Shown: positions 44,843 through 54,316, numbered from the stretch's first letter. The stretch: DNA of 64,000 nucleotides from JAIXWP01 sp041391745 (GCA_041391745.1 JAWKNK010000015.1:1-64000), one strand, 5' to 3'. The notes: generated by a model from the sequence alone, not told the origin. Program-made: numbers and translations.

Positions 44843-46048
44843 TTATGGAATCAATAATGAGCTATCACCGTAGCTCAGAAAATCAAACTCATTATCCTTC
44901 GCATATTCATAGACTTTCCTCCAATCCACGCCTATTAACGAAGCTACCAAGAGAATTAAGGTGCTCTTAGGCATGTGAAAATTGGTGATGATGCCTTTGG
45001 CTACTTTAGGAATGTATCCCGGTGCCATCATCATTGAAGTGGAAGCTATAAATCTGGTTTTACCATTTCCTTGGCACCAATGCATTAGTGCTTTGAAAGA
45101 TGCTTCAAGAGAAATATTTTGAGGTAAACTGTAAGCATCCCATTGCCCTAGATGAATCTGTTGAGAGAAACTTCCTTCTTCAATCAGTTTTACACCAAGC
45201 CAATAGGCGCTTTCCAATGATCTCATACTCGTGGTTCCGACAGGTATTACTCTGCCCTTTTGGTCGGAAATATGATTTAAAATGCTAATTGGAATTTCAA
45301 AATATTCCGCATGCATTTCGTGTCCTTCAATGGTTTCCGAACTCACGGGTTTGAATGTTCCGCTTCCCACGTGCAGCGTGAGGTGTAGCACATCTACACC
45401 CTTATTTTTCAAATCAGAAAATACATTTTCGGTGAAATGCAAAGCAGCAGTTGGGGCGGCAACAGAGCCTTCATTTTTTGCAAAAACTGTTTGATACTTT
45501 TCGATGTCGTTCTCTTCAGCATCTCGTTCAAAATATGGCGGAAGTGGTAGTTCACCTGCTTCCTGAAGAATTTCGCTAAAAGAGAAATTCCCATTCCATG
45601 AGAATTGAACTTTAAATGAACCATCTGAATTAATTCTTGATGCTATTAATACAACCTGTTCATCATTGATAGTGAGTTCCTTCTCAAGACTTCCAGACTT
45701 CCATTTCTTTGCGCCACCAATAAGGACATCCCATGTAGAAGTGGATCTTTGTTCCATAGCTTCTTGGTGATCCATATCTGATGGGTTGAGACAAAAAATC
45801 TCAATCAGGGCACCGGTAGATTTATTGAAGTGTATTCTAGCAGGAATAACTTTGGTTTCATTCACCACTAATAAATCGCCTTTTTCAAGCAATTCCGGTA
45901 ATTTAAAAAACTGGGTTTTGGAAATTTCACCTTTGTGATAATACAGCAACTTAGCCTGATCGCGAACAGCTCTTGGGTATTTTGCAATTCGTTCGTCTGG
46001 CAAATGATAGTCGAAATCTTCTATTTTGATATGCTTCGGATGAGACAT
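44843..46048 (-). CDS. queA: S-adenosylmethionine:tRNA ribosyltransferase-isomerase
   Basis: Queuosine pathway: transfers and isomerises the ribosyl part of SAM onto 7-aminomethyl-7-deazaguanine in tRNA. The protein is 401 aa; Bacteroidota members are longer than the 350-aa E. coli type. Motifs: DYHLPDERIAKYP, DLLVVNETKVIPAR, ELPLPPYFERDAEENDIEKYQTVFAKNEGSVAAPTAALHF, LHLTLHVGSGTFKPV and ITNFHMPKSTLILLVASLIG. The ATG is at 46048. It is probably a single-gene transcript. Confidence 0.95.
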   Translation of the reverse strand: MSHPKHIKIEDFDYHLPDERIAKYPRAVRDQAKLLYYHKGEISKTQFFKLPELLEKGDLLVVNETKVIPARIHFNKSTGALIEIFCLNPSDMDHQEAMEQRSTSTWDVLIGGAKKWKSGSLEKELTINDEQVVLIASRINSDGSFKVQFSWNGNFSFSEILQEAGELPLPPYFERDAEENDIEKYQTVFAKNEGSVAAPTAALHFTENVFSDLKNKGVDVLHLTLHVGSGTFKPVSSETIEGHEMHAEYFEIPISILNHISDQKGRVIPVGTTSMRSLESAYWLGVKLIEEGSFSQQIHLGQWDAYSLPQNISLEASFKALMHWCQGNGKTRFIASTSMMMAPGYIPKVAKGIITNFHMPKSTLILLVASLIGVDWRKVYEYAKDNEFDFLSYGDSSLLIP

Positions 46049-46073
46049 GTCGCGAAGCTACGAATGATAGGGT

Positions 46074-46106
46074 ATAAAAAAATCGAAGCTGGACGTTTCC
46101 AGCTTC
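46074..46106 (-). terminator. Rho-independent terminator upstream of queA
   Basis: GAAGCTGGA at 46085-46093 pairs with TCCAGCTTC at 46098-46106, loop CGTT. On the minus strand a TTTTTTT run follows (46082-46076). It lies about 205 nt after the FecR gene stop, so it ends either a long 3' UTR or a small RNA. Confidence 0.8.
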
Positions 46107-46310
46107 AATTCTAAACCTTAACTAAAACTAACTATACTATCTGATGCATCTCTGAAGGATGCTTCATTGTGTGTTACTTACTTGTTTGTGTGAGTCTTCC
46201 TCACCTCTATTTCTTCCTTGTAAACTTCACATTTTGACAACGTAAAGATTCCAAATTATTATGCTTAACTACACTATTTTTTTTGTAAAAAATTCTAAAA
46301 AAAACAATGA

Positions 46311-47123
46311 TTATTGGATGTTTATTTTCATCCCATTTTCAATTTTATACTCCAACCCAAACGGCGCACAAACCAATGTTAACGCCTCTTCCAGGTTATT
46401 GAGAGAGAACTGACCTGTATATAATTTACCTTCAGTTACTTTACAATTGATATCCACATTATAGAATCTTTCAATCTCATTTAAAACTGCTTCAAGCGAC
46501 TCATTTTCAAAAGATAGTTTTCCATCTATCCATTGATTTTCATTCGCAATTCTTGAAGTTGTTTCAAGTTTATTTTCTGCAGAAAGTTTGGATTGTAAAC
46601 CCGGAGTTAGGACAGTGGTTTGACCAGCTGACTCAACTAACACCTTTCCCGTTTTACAGAAAACTTTAAATCCTTCGTTCGTATTTACATCAAATGAAGT
46701 TCCTAAAACAGATACATCACCTATTTCGGTGTGAACTTTGAAATTGCTGCCTTTTTTCACTTCGAAGAAAGCTTGACCTTTTAGAACCACTAATCGGTTT
46801 GCATCCCATTCTTCAGCGAAACTTAAAGTACTTCCTGGAGCTAGCTTAGCGCTTGAGCCATCTGGAAGAGTTACTTCCTTATAATCGCCATTATTAGTGG
46901 CGATGGTAATTGAATCTACCGATTGATTGAAGAAAAAGTAAGCACCTAGCAATACGGCTACGGCTGCAGCCGCTGCGTAAATCGGACGCATTGAAATTAC
47001 TTTCACGCTACCTAACTTACTTTGTTCCATTCTCATCTGGAGCTCTTCCCAGGCTTCCTCTTCCGTTTTGGAAAAAGGAATTCTTCTATTTTTCCAGAAA
47101 TTGTTCTGTTCCATTTGTTTCAT
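46311..47123 (-). CDS. FecR-type anti-sigma / signal-transfer protein
   Basis: 270-aa single-pass inner-membrane protein. A cytoplasmic head of about 48 residues is followed by a membrane helix (IYAAAAAVAVLLGAYFFF). The periplasmic FecR domain then shows VTLPDGSSAKLAPGSTLSFAEEW, LVVLKGQAFFEVKKGSNFKVHTEIGDVSVLGTSFDVN and CKTGKVLVESAGQTTVLTPG. A DUF4974-like end follows (LSFENESLEAVLNEIERFYNVDI). It would pass the signal from the STN domain of the TonB receptor to the ECF sigma factor. It is the last gene of the unit, where FecR usually sits next to the sigma gene. Confidence 0.92.
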   Translation of the reverse strand: MKQMEQNNFWKNRRIPFSKTEEEAWEELQMRMEQSKLGSVKVISMRPIYAAAAAVAVLLGAYFFFNQSVDSITIATNNGDYKEVTLPDGSSAKLAPGSTLSFAEEWDANRLVVLKGQAFFEVKKGSNFKVHTEIGDVSVLGTSFDVNTNEGFKVFCKTGKVLVESAGQTTVLTPGLQSKLSAENKLETTSRIANENQWIDGKLSFENESLEAVLNEIERFYNVDINCKVTEGKLYTGQFSLNNLEEALTLVCAPFGLEYKIENGMKINIQ

Positions 47124-47186
47124 CTCTTCTACAGTGATTTTTTACATCTATGAAAGGAATGACCCTACCTTTCATTTGTTAAAATT

Positions 47187-47930
47187 TTATTGAACTAGTA
47201 AGTCCATTTCATAAGCATTGACGGCCGTCCAGAAGCCCTTTCCGTTTTGTACATTGTCTGGACCTTCGACCGTTATGAAACCTAAGCTTCCATTTCTGAT
47301 GAAGAACAAGTCGGCATATCGATTCTCAATGACGAAAACGGTGAGTTTATGCGCCCCGTAAAATTTGAAATCCGAAGAATAAATCAGCATTCCTGATTCT
47401 ACAAACGGGCGTTCGAAAGTGGTTTCAAAAAACCCTCCTCCCGAAGCGAATGGTATTTCAAGTGGATTTTCTTCAGTACATTCAAGTCTAGCCAAAAATG
47501 AATATCCTTGTAATTGGCTCCATGACAGATCAAAGACTTCTTCCCCTGGTTGGCCAGGATCAATTGAAATCGTAGTGTTTCCAGAGTCCAGGATGGTCAG
47601 CGGTGGCGGAACTTCGGCAGATGAATAGAGTTTAATACCTGAGTTGATTTCAACATCAATATGATTGTTGCTAAGTATAAAATTCTCTGCATTTACTTCA
47701 TAGGTATTGGCGATGGTATTGACCATTTCGATATTCGCACCATCGAATATTAAAGAGACAATTGCTTCTTCATCGTGTATTATATTTCCATCTTCTGACA
47801 TTTGGAAATACTCAGCTGAGGCCCGCTTCACGTCGGCACGATAATATCCGGATACAAAATAGGCATTTCGGCCCGACTCATCGTCGCAAGACGAAAGCAA
47901 AAAGAGGAGTGATATGAAGTACCATTTATT
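47187..47930 (-). CDS. Lipoprotein between TonB receptor and FecR, unknown function
   Basis: About 247-aa lipoprotein. The start at ATG 47930 gives MNKWYFISLLFLLSSC with a DDESGR sorting region after the Cys; a start at 47945 adds five residues. The rest is beta-rich with no known catalytic motif. The arrangement of a lipoprotein after a TonB receptor resembles receptors paired with DUF4249-type surface lipoproteins, but I cannot confirm that family. The acidic residues after the lipid Cys could be a surface-export signal like that described for Bacteroidota surface lipoproteins. Confidence 0.75.
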   Translation of the reverse strand, partial: NKWYFISLLFLLSSCDDESGRNAYFVSGYYRADVKRASAEYFQMSEDGNIIHDEEAIVSLIFDGANIEMVNTIANTYEVNAENFILSNNHIDVEINSGIKLYSSAEVPPPLTILDSGNTTISIDPGQPGEEVFDLSWSQLQGYSFLARLECTEENPLEIPFASGGGFFETTFERPFVESGMLIYSSDFKFYGAHKLTVFVIENRYADLFFIRNGSLGFITVEGPDNVQNGKGFWTAVNAYEMDLLVQ

Positions 47931-47932
47931 CA

Positions 47933-50566
47933 TTAGAAACTCCATTTGATTTGTACTGTGGGAATCAACCCATTCATAATAATTCTCTTTGTTACAATTT
48001 GCAAGTCTCCATTTGCATCGAGCAAAGTAACATATTGATAATCCCGAATGTTTGTTCGGTTGTAAACATTTGAGACGTTAAATCTCAGTTCCAATTTTGA
48101 TTTATCAAGCTCTTTTTTAAATGTGCAACCCACGTCAAGTCGATGGTACGGGCTAATTCTATTGCCGTTCACGTCGCCAAATACAGGATATTGGACGCTA
48201 TTTCCTCCTATCAAAGACATATTTGCTGTTCCGTATAGTGCAGTGTATGGTCTGCCGCTGCCGAAAACCCATAGGCTCCAAAAACTCCAATTTTTCCATT
48301 TCAATTCATAATACACCTTGAGTTCATGAAGCTGGTCGAAGTTTGGTGGCACACTCGCCAGTTGATCAATAGAATCTAGGTTCATTCTGCTATGTGCAAT
48401 GGAATAGCTAATCCACATATCACTTCTTCGCGTGCTTGTTTTGATCATCATATCCATCCCCAGCGCATAAGCGGTGCCCATGGCAATATTCACGGTGTCG
48501 CTGTTGCTTAACCAACGGTATTGGGAGAGATCGAAAGCCACTCCGCTTAAACTTTTCCAGTAACCCTCGAAATCGAAAGTCACTTTTTCTCTTGGTACCA
48601 AAGCACCTAAAATGACTTGGTCAGACTTAAGAACAGGGATATTCTTTCCATCACTAATCATCCAAGAATCCGGTTGATTTAAGAATAAACTTTGTTGTCG
48701 AATTCTATGAACGTACTGGTTCACCCTGCCTACTGAAGCTTTGAAAACAATGCTATCAGAGGATTCATAATTAGCTAGGAATCGCCATTCTGGAATAATT
48801 TGCGAAGTTGGGCTGAAGTGCGTCAATCGTATTCCTGCATTCCATGAAAGCGCATTTTTACTTGAGCCAATATTTCCAAATATAGCATTGGTCAAACCAG
48901 ATTGTGTGTTCCTTTTTTCTTCCAAATCATTCAAAGAAGCGCTTGTAACTTTAATTGCATTCGAATATGCTCCTGTTTGAAGTTTCCAATCATTTTTTTC
49001 ATAAATAAATTTCAAATTGGAAGTGAAATCATCTAGTGTATTGTCTTGTTGACGATACAACCTTTGCACATCTTGAAAACGCACATCAATCAATGTATCC
49101 ACAGCATTCAAACCAGATGCGTATCGACTAGTTCCTACCGTAAATTCATGCGCCAAATTTTCATTCCACCTGCGTTTCCACCCTGCTCCTACTCCTCTAT
49201 TTCCCCAATTCGAATCATCAGAATAATTGTATTGATAATTGGCAAGTGAACCTAAAGAAGAGTAATTGATGGCTAAGTGATCTTGACTATAGTAACCACT
49301 AACATAAAGGTAGTTTTTATCGTTGGGTCGAAATGTAATTTTAGAAATTGCATCACTGAAATTATAATCAGAAGATTGGGTTGCGCTCGATGCATCGTCG
49401 ACTAAGATGCTTGCATTATAAACCGTGTTGAACAATTCTTTGTATCCAGGGGACGCCCACAGATCCGATATAGAACGACGTGCAGCAATCATCCAAGACG
49501 CCTTGTTTCCATTTCCAATAGGACTTTCAAGATATAGTCCGGCACTTATGGGTCCAACTTCTAGTGCTCCACCTGCTTCATATCTGTTTCCTTCCTTAGC
49601 GGTAATTTCTGCACTTCCTCCAACTCTGGTGGCTTGGTATGCAGGTGTGGGTCCTTTAGCTATTCTAATATTTTTAACCGCAAGCGGATTAATGGCACTC
49701 GTTACACCAAACAGGTGATCCATGTGATAGATGGTGAATCCATCAATGGTGAGTAGGCTTTGATCTCCGCCACTTCCGCGTATGATTAATCCATTGCTCG
49801 ATTCGTTGGTTCCATTTACGCCCGGTAAGAGCTGTGCACTTCTCAGTACATCTTCCTCTGCGGGTCCGTTGACGGTGCCGACTTGAGCTGGATTTATCAT
49901 CATCAAGCCTGCGTCCTGCATGCTCTGAATAGGCGAAATCGCCTTAGCAACTACTTCTGCGGTAGGTAAAAAAGTGTTTTTAACTCCAAGTAAAATAACT
50001 GGCTTCTTTTCTCTTCGCAGTTTCGCGGCAGGAATTGATTTTTCCTCGAAGCCCACATAGTAAAATAGAAACACTGTAGAATCAGCAATGGGGTATGGAA
50101 TTGAAAACTCACCTTGAGCATCGCATTGGAAATATCCAGATGGATATTTCATTCGAATGTTGGCAAACGGGAGTGGCTCTCCTGTTTCTTTATCCATAAC
50201 TGCACCGTGAATGACAGTCTTTATGCTGTCACTTTTTATTGTGGGGGCCTTAATGATTGGAACAATAACATAAGTGGAACCCACCTTTCTAAAACCAAAA
50301 TTCGTGGGCTCTAGAATTTTCAAAAGTGCAATTTCTACATCTTCATTTTGAATATTGACAGTGACCTTTTCAAAAGCAAGTGCACCTGCATCGAATGCAA
50401 ATCGAACTTGGAACTCATCTCGAATTTGAGCCAAGACTTCATTGAGAGGTTGATCTGCACATTGAATGGAAATAGGAGTCGGGATTTCTTGAGCAAACGA
50501 TTTTGTTCCGAAGAAAATCGTCAGAAGTGCAAGTATCCATATTCGGTTAAGGCCAGAGAGAATCAC
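47933..50566 (-). CDS. TonB-dependent transducer with STN and carboxypeptidase-like domains
   Basis: 877-aa outer-membrane receptor. GTG start at 50566 overlapping the sigma gene stop; signal ends FFGTKSFAQ. An N-terminal STN signalling domain (residues about 28-105: ISIQCADQPLNEVLAQIRDEFQVRFAFDAG) is followed by a CarboxypepD_reg-like beta domain (GAVMDKETGEPLPFANIRM). The plug contains NGPAEEDVLRSAQLLPGVNG and LIIRGSGGDQSLLTIDGF; a 22-strand barrel ends VQIKWSF. The STN domain means it signals through FecR to the sigma factor on ligand uptake. The ligand is unknown; such FecIR systems in this phylum sense iron chelators or glycans. Confidence 0.93.
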   Translation of the reverse strand: MILSGLNRIWILALLTIFFGTKSFAQEIPTPISIQCADQPLNEVLAQIRDEFQVRFAFDAGALAFEKVTVNIQNEDVEIALLKILEPTNFGFRKVGSTYVIVPIIKAPTIKSDSIKTVIHGAVMDKETGEPLPFANIRMKYPSGYFQCDAQGEFSIPYPIADSTVFLFYYVGFEEKSIPAAKLRREKKPVILLGVKNTFLPTAEVVAKAISPIQSMQDAGLMMINPAQVGTVNGPAEEDVLRSAQLLPGVNGTNESSNGLIIRGSGGDQSLLTIDGFTIYHMDHLFGVTSAINPLAVKNIRIAKGPTPAYQATRVGGSAEITAKEGNRYEAGGALEVGPISAGLYLESPIGNGNKASWMIAARRSISDLWASPGYKELFNTVYNASILVDDASSATQSSDYNFSDAISKITFRPNDKNYLYVSGYYSQDHLAINYSSLGSLANYQYNYSDDSNWGNRGVGAGWKRRWNENLAHEFTVGTSRYASGLNAVDTLIDVRFQDVQRLYRQQDNTLDDFTSNLKFIYEKNDWKLQTGAYSNAIKVTSASLNDLEEKRNTQSGLTNAIFGNIGSSKNALSWNAGIRLTHFSPTSQIIPEWRFLANYESSDSIVFKASVGRVNQYVHRIRQQSLFLNQPDSWMISDGKNIPVLKSDQVILGALVPREKVTFDFEGYWKSLSGVAFDLSQYRWLSNSDTVNIAMGTAYALGMDMMIKTSTRRSDMWISYSIAHSRMNLDSIDQLASVPPNFDQLHELKVYYELKWKNWSFWSLWVFGSGRPYTALYGTANMSLIGGNSVQYPVFGDVNGNRISPYHRLDVGCTFKKELDKSKLELRFNVSNVYNRTNIRDYQYVTLLDANGDLQIVTKRIIMNGLIPTVQIKWSF

Positions 50567-51099
50567 AATTCAGTACCGAGCTTTTCACGCAATATACGCA
50601 ATACTTTGCTCATTCGCTTTTCTACAGCTTTTACTGAAAGACCTAATCGATCTGCAATTTCATTATAGGTGAGATCTTCTAATCGATTCATAAGAAACAC
50701 GTCTCTCCCTCCTTCTGGCAAAGAAGCAATGACAGAAGAAACCTTTTCCTCATACTCTGCCATTTCAAGCAGTTTTTCAGGCGAATCGTAGTCTCTATCT
50801 TGCGTTGGAAGCTTTTGAAATTTGTATAGGAGTTGTTGTCTCTTAATCTGATTGATTGTAGTGTTCTGAGCTATAGTATACAGATATGCTTTGATGGTTC
50901 TTTTATCAATCTTATGTCTGGTTTCCCACAACTTTAAAAACACGTCTTGAGTGATATCTTCGGCGGTATCTACATCACCGCATTTGTAGTAAATAAAAGA
51001 GCGAATTGGCTTATAAAATTCCGCAAAGACCTTTCTGAACTCCTCTTCTGAGAGGTGCTCCAACTGCCGTTCGGATTTTAATGCACTGAAAAATAACAC
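50563..51099 (-). CDS. ECF (RpoE/FecI-like) RNA polymerase sigma factor
   Basis: 178-aa ECF sigma factor. Region 2 is visible in FAEFYKPIRSFIYYKCGDVDTAEDITQDVFLKLWE and TIKAYLYTIAQNTTINQIKR. Region 4 is in VIASLPEGGRDVFLMNRLEDLTYNEIADRLGLSVKAVEKRMSKVLRIL. It starts the unit and overlaps the TonB receptor start by 4 nt. It would direct transcription of this unit once FecR is relieved. ATG at 51099; no distinct promoter is recognised in the 190-nt gap to the divergent hydrolase. Confidence 0.94.
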   Translation of the reverse strand: MLFFSALKSERQLEHLSEEEFRKVFAEFYKPIRSFIYYKCGDVDTAEDITQDVFLKLWETRHKIDKRTIKAYLYTIAQNTTINQIKRQQLLYKFQKLPTQDRDYDSPEKLLEMAEYEEKVSSVIASLPEGGRDVFLMNRLEDLTYNEIADRLGLSVKAVEKRMSKVLRILREKLGTEL

Positions 51100-51290
51100 G
51101 CTCTTTTTTTTTTAAGTATCTACTTACTCTTTATCAGTTCAATAATTCAAATGTAATTAACTGAGTCCCTCTGACACTAAAAAACAATGCGAAGTTGCTT
51201 AGTTTTATAAACTGCAATTTTGTTGACTATTATTATCAATGAGTTAGATGTAAAATTTATTTTTTCTCTAATTTGCCCCAAAAACACACT

Positions 51291-52334
51291 ATGCTTAAAA
51301 AACTGTTGATTGCCGCGCTGGCTCTAGTGCCTATTCTGCTATTTTCCCAAACCTCAAAAGATATTATTATCAAGTCTGCTGACGGAGTAGAACTCTCTGG
51401 AACACTTACTTTACCTGGCAATAACGATTATGCCGCGTGTGTTATTTTAATTTCAGGTAGTGGACCTCAAGATCGAAATGAAGAATTATTGGGACATCGC
51501 CCATTTGAGCGTATCGCCGTTTATTTACAAGAAAGAGGGATTGCTTGTTTTCGATATGATGACCGCGGCGTCGGAAAATCAACGGGAAATTTCGAGGTTG
51601 CTACAAGTGCTGATTTTGCGATTGACGCGGCAGCAGTTTTCAAAAAAATGAAAGAGACTGCTGGCGTGAATCCTGCCAAAATTGGGTTTGCTGGACACAG
51701 TGAAGGTGGAATGGTGGCTGCAATGGCAGCGTCTAAATCCAATGGCTGTGCATTTGTAATTTCCCTCGCCGGAACTGGAGTAAACGGTGCGCAGGTGCTT
51801 TCACAACAGAATTACGACATCGCACTAAAAATGCGTCTAGGTTCAGAGGAAGCCGCAAAACAACAATCAAACAATGAAATTTTATCGCGAACGGTCGTTC
51901 AGAATCCTGATAGTTTAAAGGCTTTGGAACGACTCAATGCTGTTTTTGACAGTCTTTATCTCAGTCAAAAAGAAATGATTCCTAATTACGACGAGTATAA
52001 AAAAGCCAATATTGATTTTTTGAACTCAAGATGGATGCATTACTTTTTAAGTCATGACCCAAAAGAAGATTGGATGATGGTGAAGTGCCCGGTTCTGATA
52101 CTGAATGGTTCGGAAGACGTTCAAGTGAATGCTCGACAAAATATGCCAGCTATTGCCAATGCCTTAGAAGCTGGAGGTAATAGCAACTACGAGTTGACCA
52201 TGCTTAATCGCCAAAATCACCTATTTCAGAATTGCTCTGCTTGCACGTTGGCCGAGTATGAGCTTCTACCCGAAGATTTTTCAGAAGAAGCGTTAATTGA
52301 GATGGCTACTTGGATTGAGCGAAAGGTGAAATAA
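51291..52334 (+). CDS. Exported alpha/beta-hydrolase
   Basis: About 347-aa secreted serine hydrolase. The start at ATG 51291 gives the signal KKLLIAALALVPILLFSQ; an upstream TTG at 51273 adds six residues. The alpha/beta-hydrolase fold shows in ILISGSGPQDRNEELLGHRPF (oxyanion region), YDDRGVGKSTG and the nucleophile elbow FAGHSEGGMVA. The acid is probably in LNGSEDVQVNARQN and the His in NRQNHLFQNC. The sequence resembles bacterial serine aminopeptidase/dienelactone hydrolase-like enzymes; the substrate is not predictable. Confidence 0.88.
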   Translation: MLKKLLIAALALVPILLFSQTSKDIIIKSADGVELSGTLTLPGNNDYAACVILISGSGPQDRNEELLGHRPFERIAVYLQERGIACFRYDDRGVGKSTGNFEVATSADFAIDAAAVFKKMKETAGVNPAKIGFAGHSEGGMVAAMAASKSNGCAFVISLAGTGVNGAQVLSQQNYDIALKMRLGSEEAAKQQSNNEILSRTVVQNPDSLKALERLNAVFDSLYLSQKEMIPNYDEYKKANIDFLNSRWMHYFLSHDPKEDWMMVKCPVLILNGSEDVQVNARQNMPAIANALEAGGNSNYELTMLNRQNHLFQNCSACTLAEYELLPEDFSEEALIEMATWIERKVK

Positions 52335-52391
52335 GTCAATTTTCATACATTTGTGTGGTCAATAAATGATATTGACGAAACCGCACAAACC

Positions 52392-53351
52392 ATGCAAGAC
52401 ACGATCCTCATTATTGGTGCCTCAGGCCAAATTGGTATTGAGCTTACGCTCGCATTAAGAGCTAAGCACGGAACAGATAAAATCATTGCTTCAGATATCA
52501 GAAAACCAGAATCAGAAGTATTTGCCGAAGGTCCTTTTGAAATCCTCAATGTTTTAGATAAAGACCGCTTAGAGGAAATCATTGAAAAGTATAATGTGGC
52601 TCAGGTCTATCAGTTAGCGGCACTTCTATCCGCTACTTCAGAAAAGAATCCTGCATTTGCTTGGGAGCTTAATATGAATGGTTTGTTCCACATTCTTGAC
52701 ATTGCAAAAGAGCGCAAAAACCTCAAAGTTTTCTGGCCAAGTTCGATTGCTGCATTTGGACCAAATACACCAGCCAACGATACTCCGCAGTACACCATTA
52801 TGGAGCCTTCAAGCGTTTACGGTATTAGCAAATTGGCTGGAGAAAGATGGTGCGAATACTACTTTAATAAGTATGGAGTTGATGTAAGAAGCATCAGGTA
52901 TCCAGGCTTGATTGGATACAGAAGCGAACCAGGTGGTGGTACAACAGATTATGCTGTAGATATCTTCTACCATGCATTAGACAATGGAAAGTACACTTCT
53001 TTTCTATCCGAAAATACCATGCTTCCAATGATGATGATGGAAGATGCCATCAATGCCACCATCGGAATTATGGAAGCACCAGCATCTTCTATTAAAATTC
53101 GCAGCAGTTATAATCTAGCAGGCTTGAGTTTTACTCCTGCAGAGCTTGCGAGCGAAATAAAAAAGCATTTGCCTGATTTCACTATTTCATATGAGCCTGA
53201 TTTTCGCCAACAATTAGCCGATTCTTGGCCAAATTCGATTGACGATTCTAGTGCTAGAGCCGATTGGGGATGGAACCATAAGTATGATTTAGAGAAGCTT
53301 GTGAGCACAATGCTTACAGAAATCAAGAAAAAAAAAGCAGTTGAGGCGTAA
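52392..53351 (+). CDS. tdh: L-threonine 3-dehydrogenase, SDR (epimerase-like) type
   Basis: NAD-dependent oxidation of L-threonine to 2-amino-3-ketobutyrate in the cytoplasm. This is the short-chain form known from flavobacteria. The ATG at 52392 gives 319 aa; a GTG at 52353 would add 13 residues. The Rossmann motif IIGASGQIG is at the N-terminus, with VYQLAALLSATSEKNPAFAWELNMNGL, WPSSIAAFGP, catalytic VYGISKLAGERW (YxxxK), SIRYPGLIGY and the diagnostic GGGTTDYAVDIF. The C-terminal EPDFRQQLADSWPNSIDD is also typical. A generic NAD-dependent epimerase is the only real alternative. Confidence 0.9.
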   Translation: MQDTILIIGASGQIGIELTLALRAKHGTDKIIASDIRKPESEVFAEGPFEILNVLDKDRLEEIIEKYNVAQVYQLAALLSATSEKNPAFAWELNMNGLFHILDIAKERKNLKVFWPSSIAAFGPNTPANDTPQYTIMEPSSVYGISKLAGERWCEYYFNKYGVDVRSIRYPGLIGYRSEPGGGTTDYAVDIFYHALDNGKYTSFLSENTMLPMMMMEDAINATIGIMEAPASSIKIRSSYNLAGLSFTPAELASEIKKHLPDFTISYEPDFRQQLADSWPNSIDDSSARADWGWNHKYDLEKLVSTMLTEIKKKKAVEA

Positions 53352-53410
53352 CTAAAGCATATTGCTCGCGTAGAAGGTTGTAGTTGTTCTATAAACCTAA
53401 CTTGAGTGAT

Positions 53411-54298
53411 ATGAAAAAGTCGATTGCGTATACTAAATCGCTGTTTTCTATAGCTTTTACAATAATTCTTGCCGCGAGCACTTTGAGTTCTTGGGCAGGA
53501 AATAATTATAAAGACCCAGAAGGACTTCGTCAAGGTTATTGGGTCATTACCGGTTCTATGATCGGTGACCGTTCTTACCGTCCAGAAGCCACAGTAGAAG
53601 AAGGAAATTACAAGGATGATCTGCGTGAAGGTGTCTGGAAAAAATACTGGCCCAATGGAAACAAACGATCTGAAATCAATTTCACATTAGGTAAGCCTCA
53701 TGGTCTTTACAAAATTTTCTATCAAAATGGAAAAGTAGAAGAAGTTGGATTTTGGGACGATGGTGTGAATACTGGTGACTTCAAGCGTTATTATGATTCA
53801 GGAAACATGCAGCAAAACTTTCACTTTAACACAAAAGGAAAGCGCAATGGCACGCAATACTATTACCATGAAAATGGTAAGTTAGCTCTGGAAGTTGAAA
53901 TTGTGAATGGCCAAGAATCAGGATCGATGAAACGCTACAGCGAAGAAGGGGAGCTTATTGAAGAGAAAATTTTCAATAAAGGAAAAGTGGAAAAAGTAGT
54001 GGTAGTGAACAAAGTGAAAAACACTGAGGTTGCCTCTAAGCCTGACGCTCACAATCCACAGATCGGAAAAACGGCACCTGCAGCTTCTGGTAAAACCAAT
54101 GATGCTTACCGATTTGACCCAAATGGATTTAATACACTTTACGATGCCAACGGCAATATTATTCAGAGTGGTGAATTCAAAAACGGCAAACTGCACAACG
54201 GAAAATGGTATCGCTACAATAGTTCAGGAATACTTATTAAAGTGGACCTCTACCGCAAAGGCAGGTACATTGGTGAAGGTATCGAAGAATCTAAATAA
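53411..54298 (+). CDS. Exported MORN_2-repeat protein (YwqK-like)
   Basis: About 295-aa exported protein. ATG 53411 gives a signal of about 30 residues ending STLSSWAG. It has successive MORN_2 (YwqK) repeats of the type EGNYKDDLREGVWKKYWPNGNKR, GLYKIFYQNGKVEEVGFWDDG, DFKRYYDSGNMQQN, GTQYYYHENGKLALEV and SGSMKRYSEEGELIEE. A linker then leads to a last pair around GEFKNGKLHNGKWYRYNSSGIL. It would be labelled a YwqK-family antitoxin, but there is no toxin gene near it and it is exported, so that label should not be read as function. It ends at a strong terminator. Confidence 0.85.
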   Translation: MKKSIAYTKSLFSIAFTIILAASTLSSWAGNNYKDPEGLRQGYWVITGSMIGDRSYRPEATVEEGNYKDDLREGVWKKYWPNGNKRSEINFTLGKPHGLYKIFYQNGKVEEVGFWDDGVNTGDFKRYYDSGNMQQNFHFNTKGKRNGTQYYYHENGKLALEVEIVNGQESGSMKRYSEEGELIEEKIFNKGKVEKVVVVNKVKNTEVASKPDAHNPQIGKTAPAASGKTNDAYRFDPNGFNTLYDANGNIIQSGEFKNGKLHNGKWYRYNSSGILIKVDLYRKGRYIGEGIEESK

Positions 54299-54316
54299 TT
54301 TATAATTATATGTTTT

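Noticed and set aside
53411..54298. Toxin-antitoxin module
   Set aside because: Only the family name suggests it. No toxin-like ORF is adjacent and the protein has an export signal.
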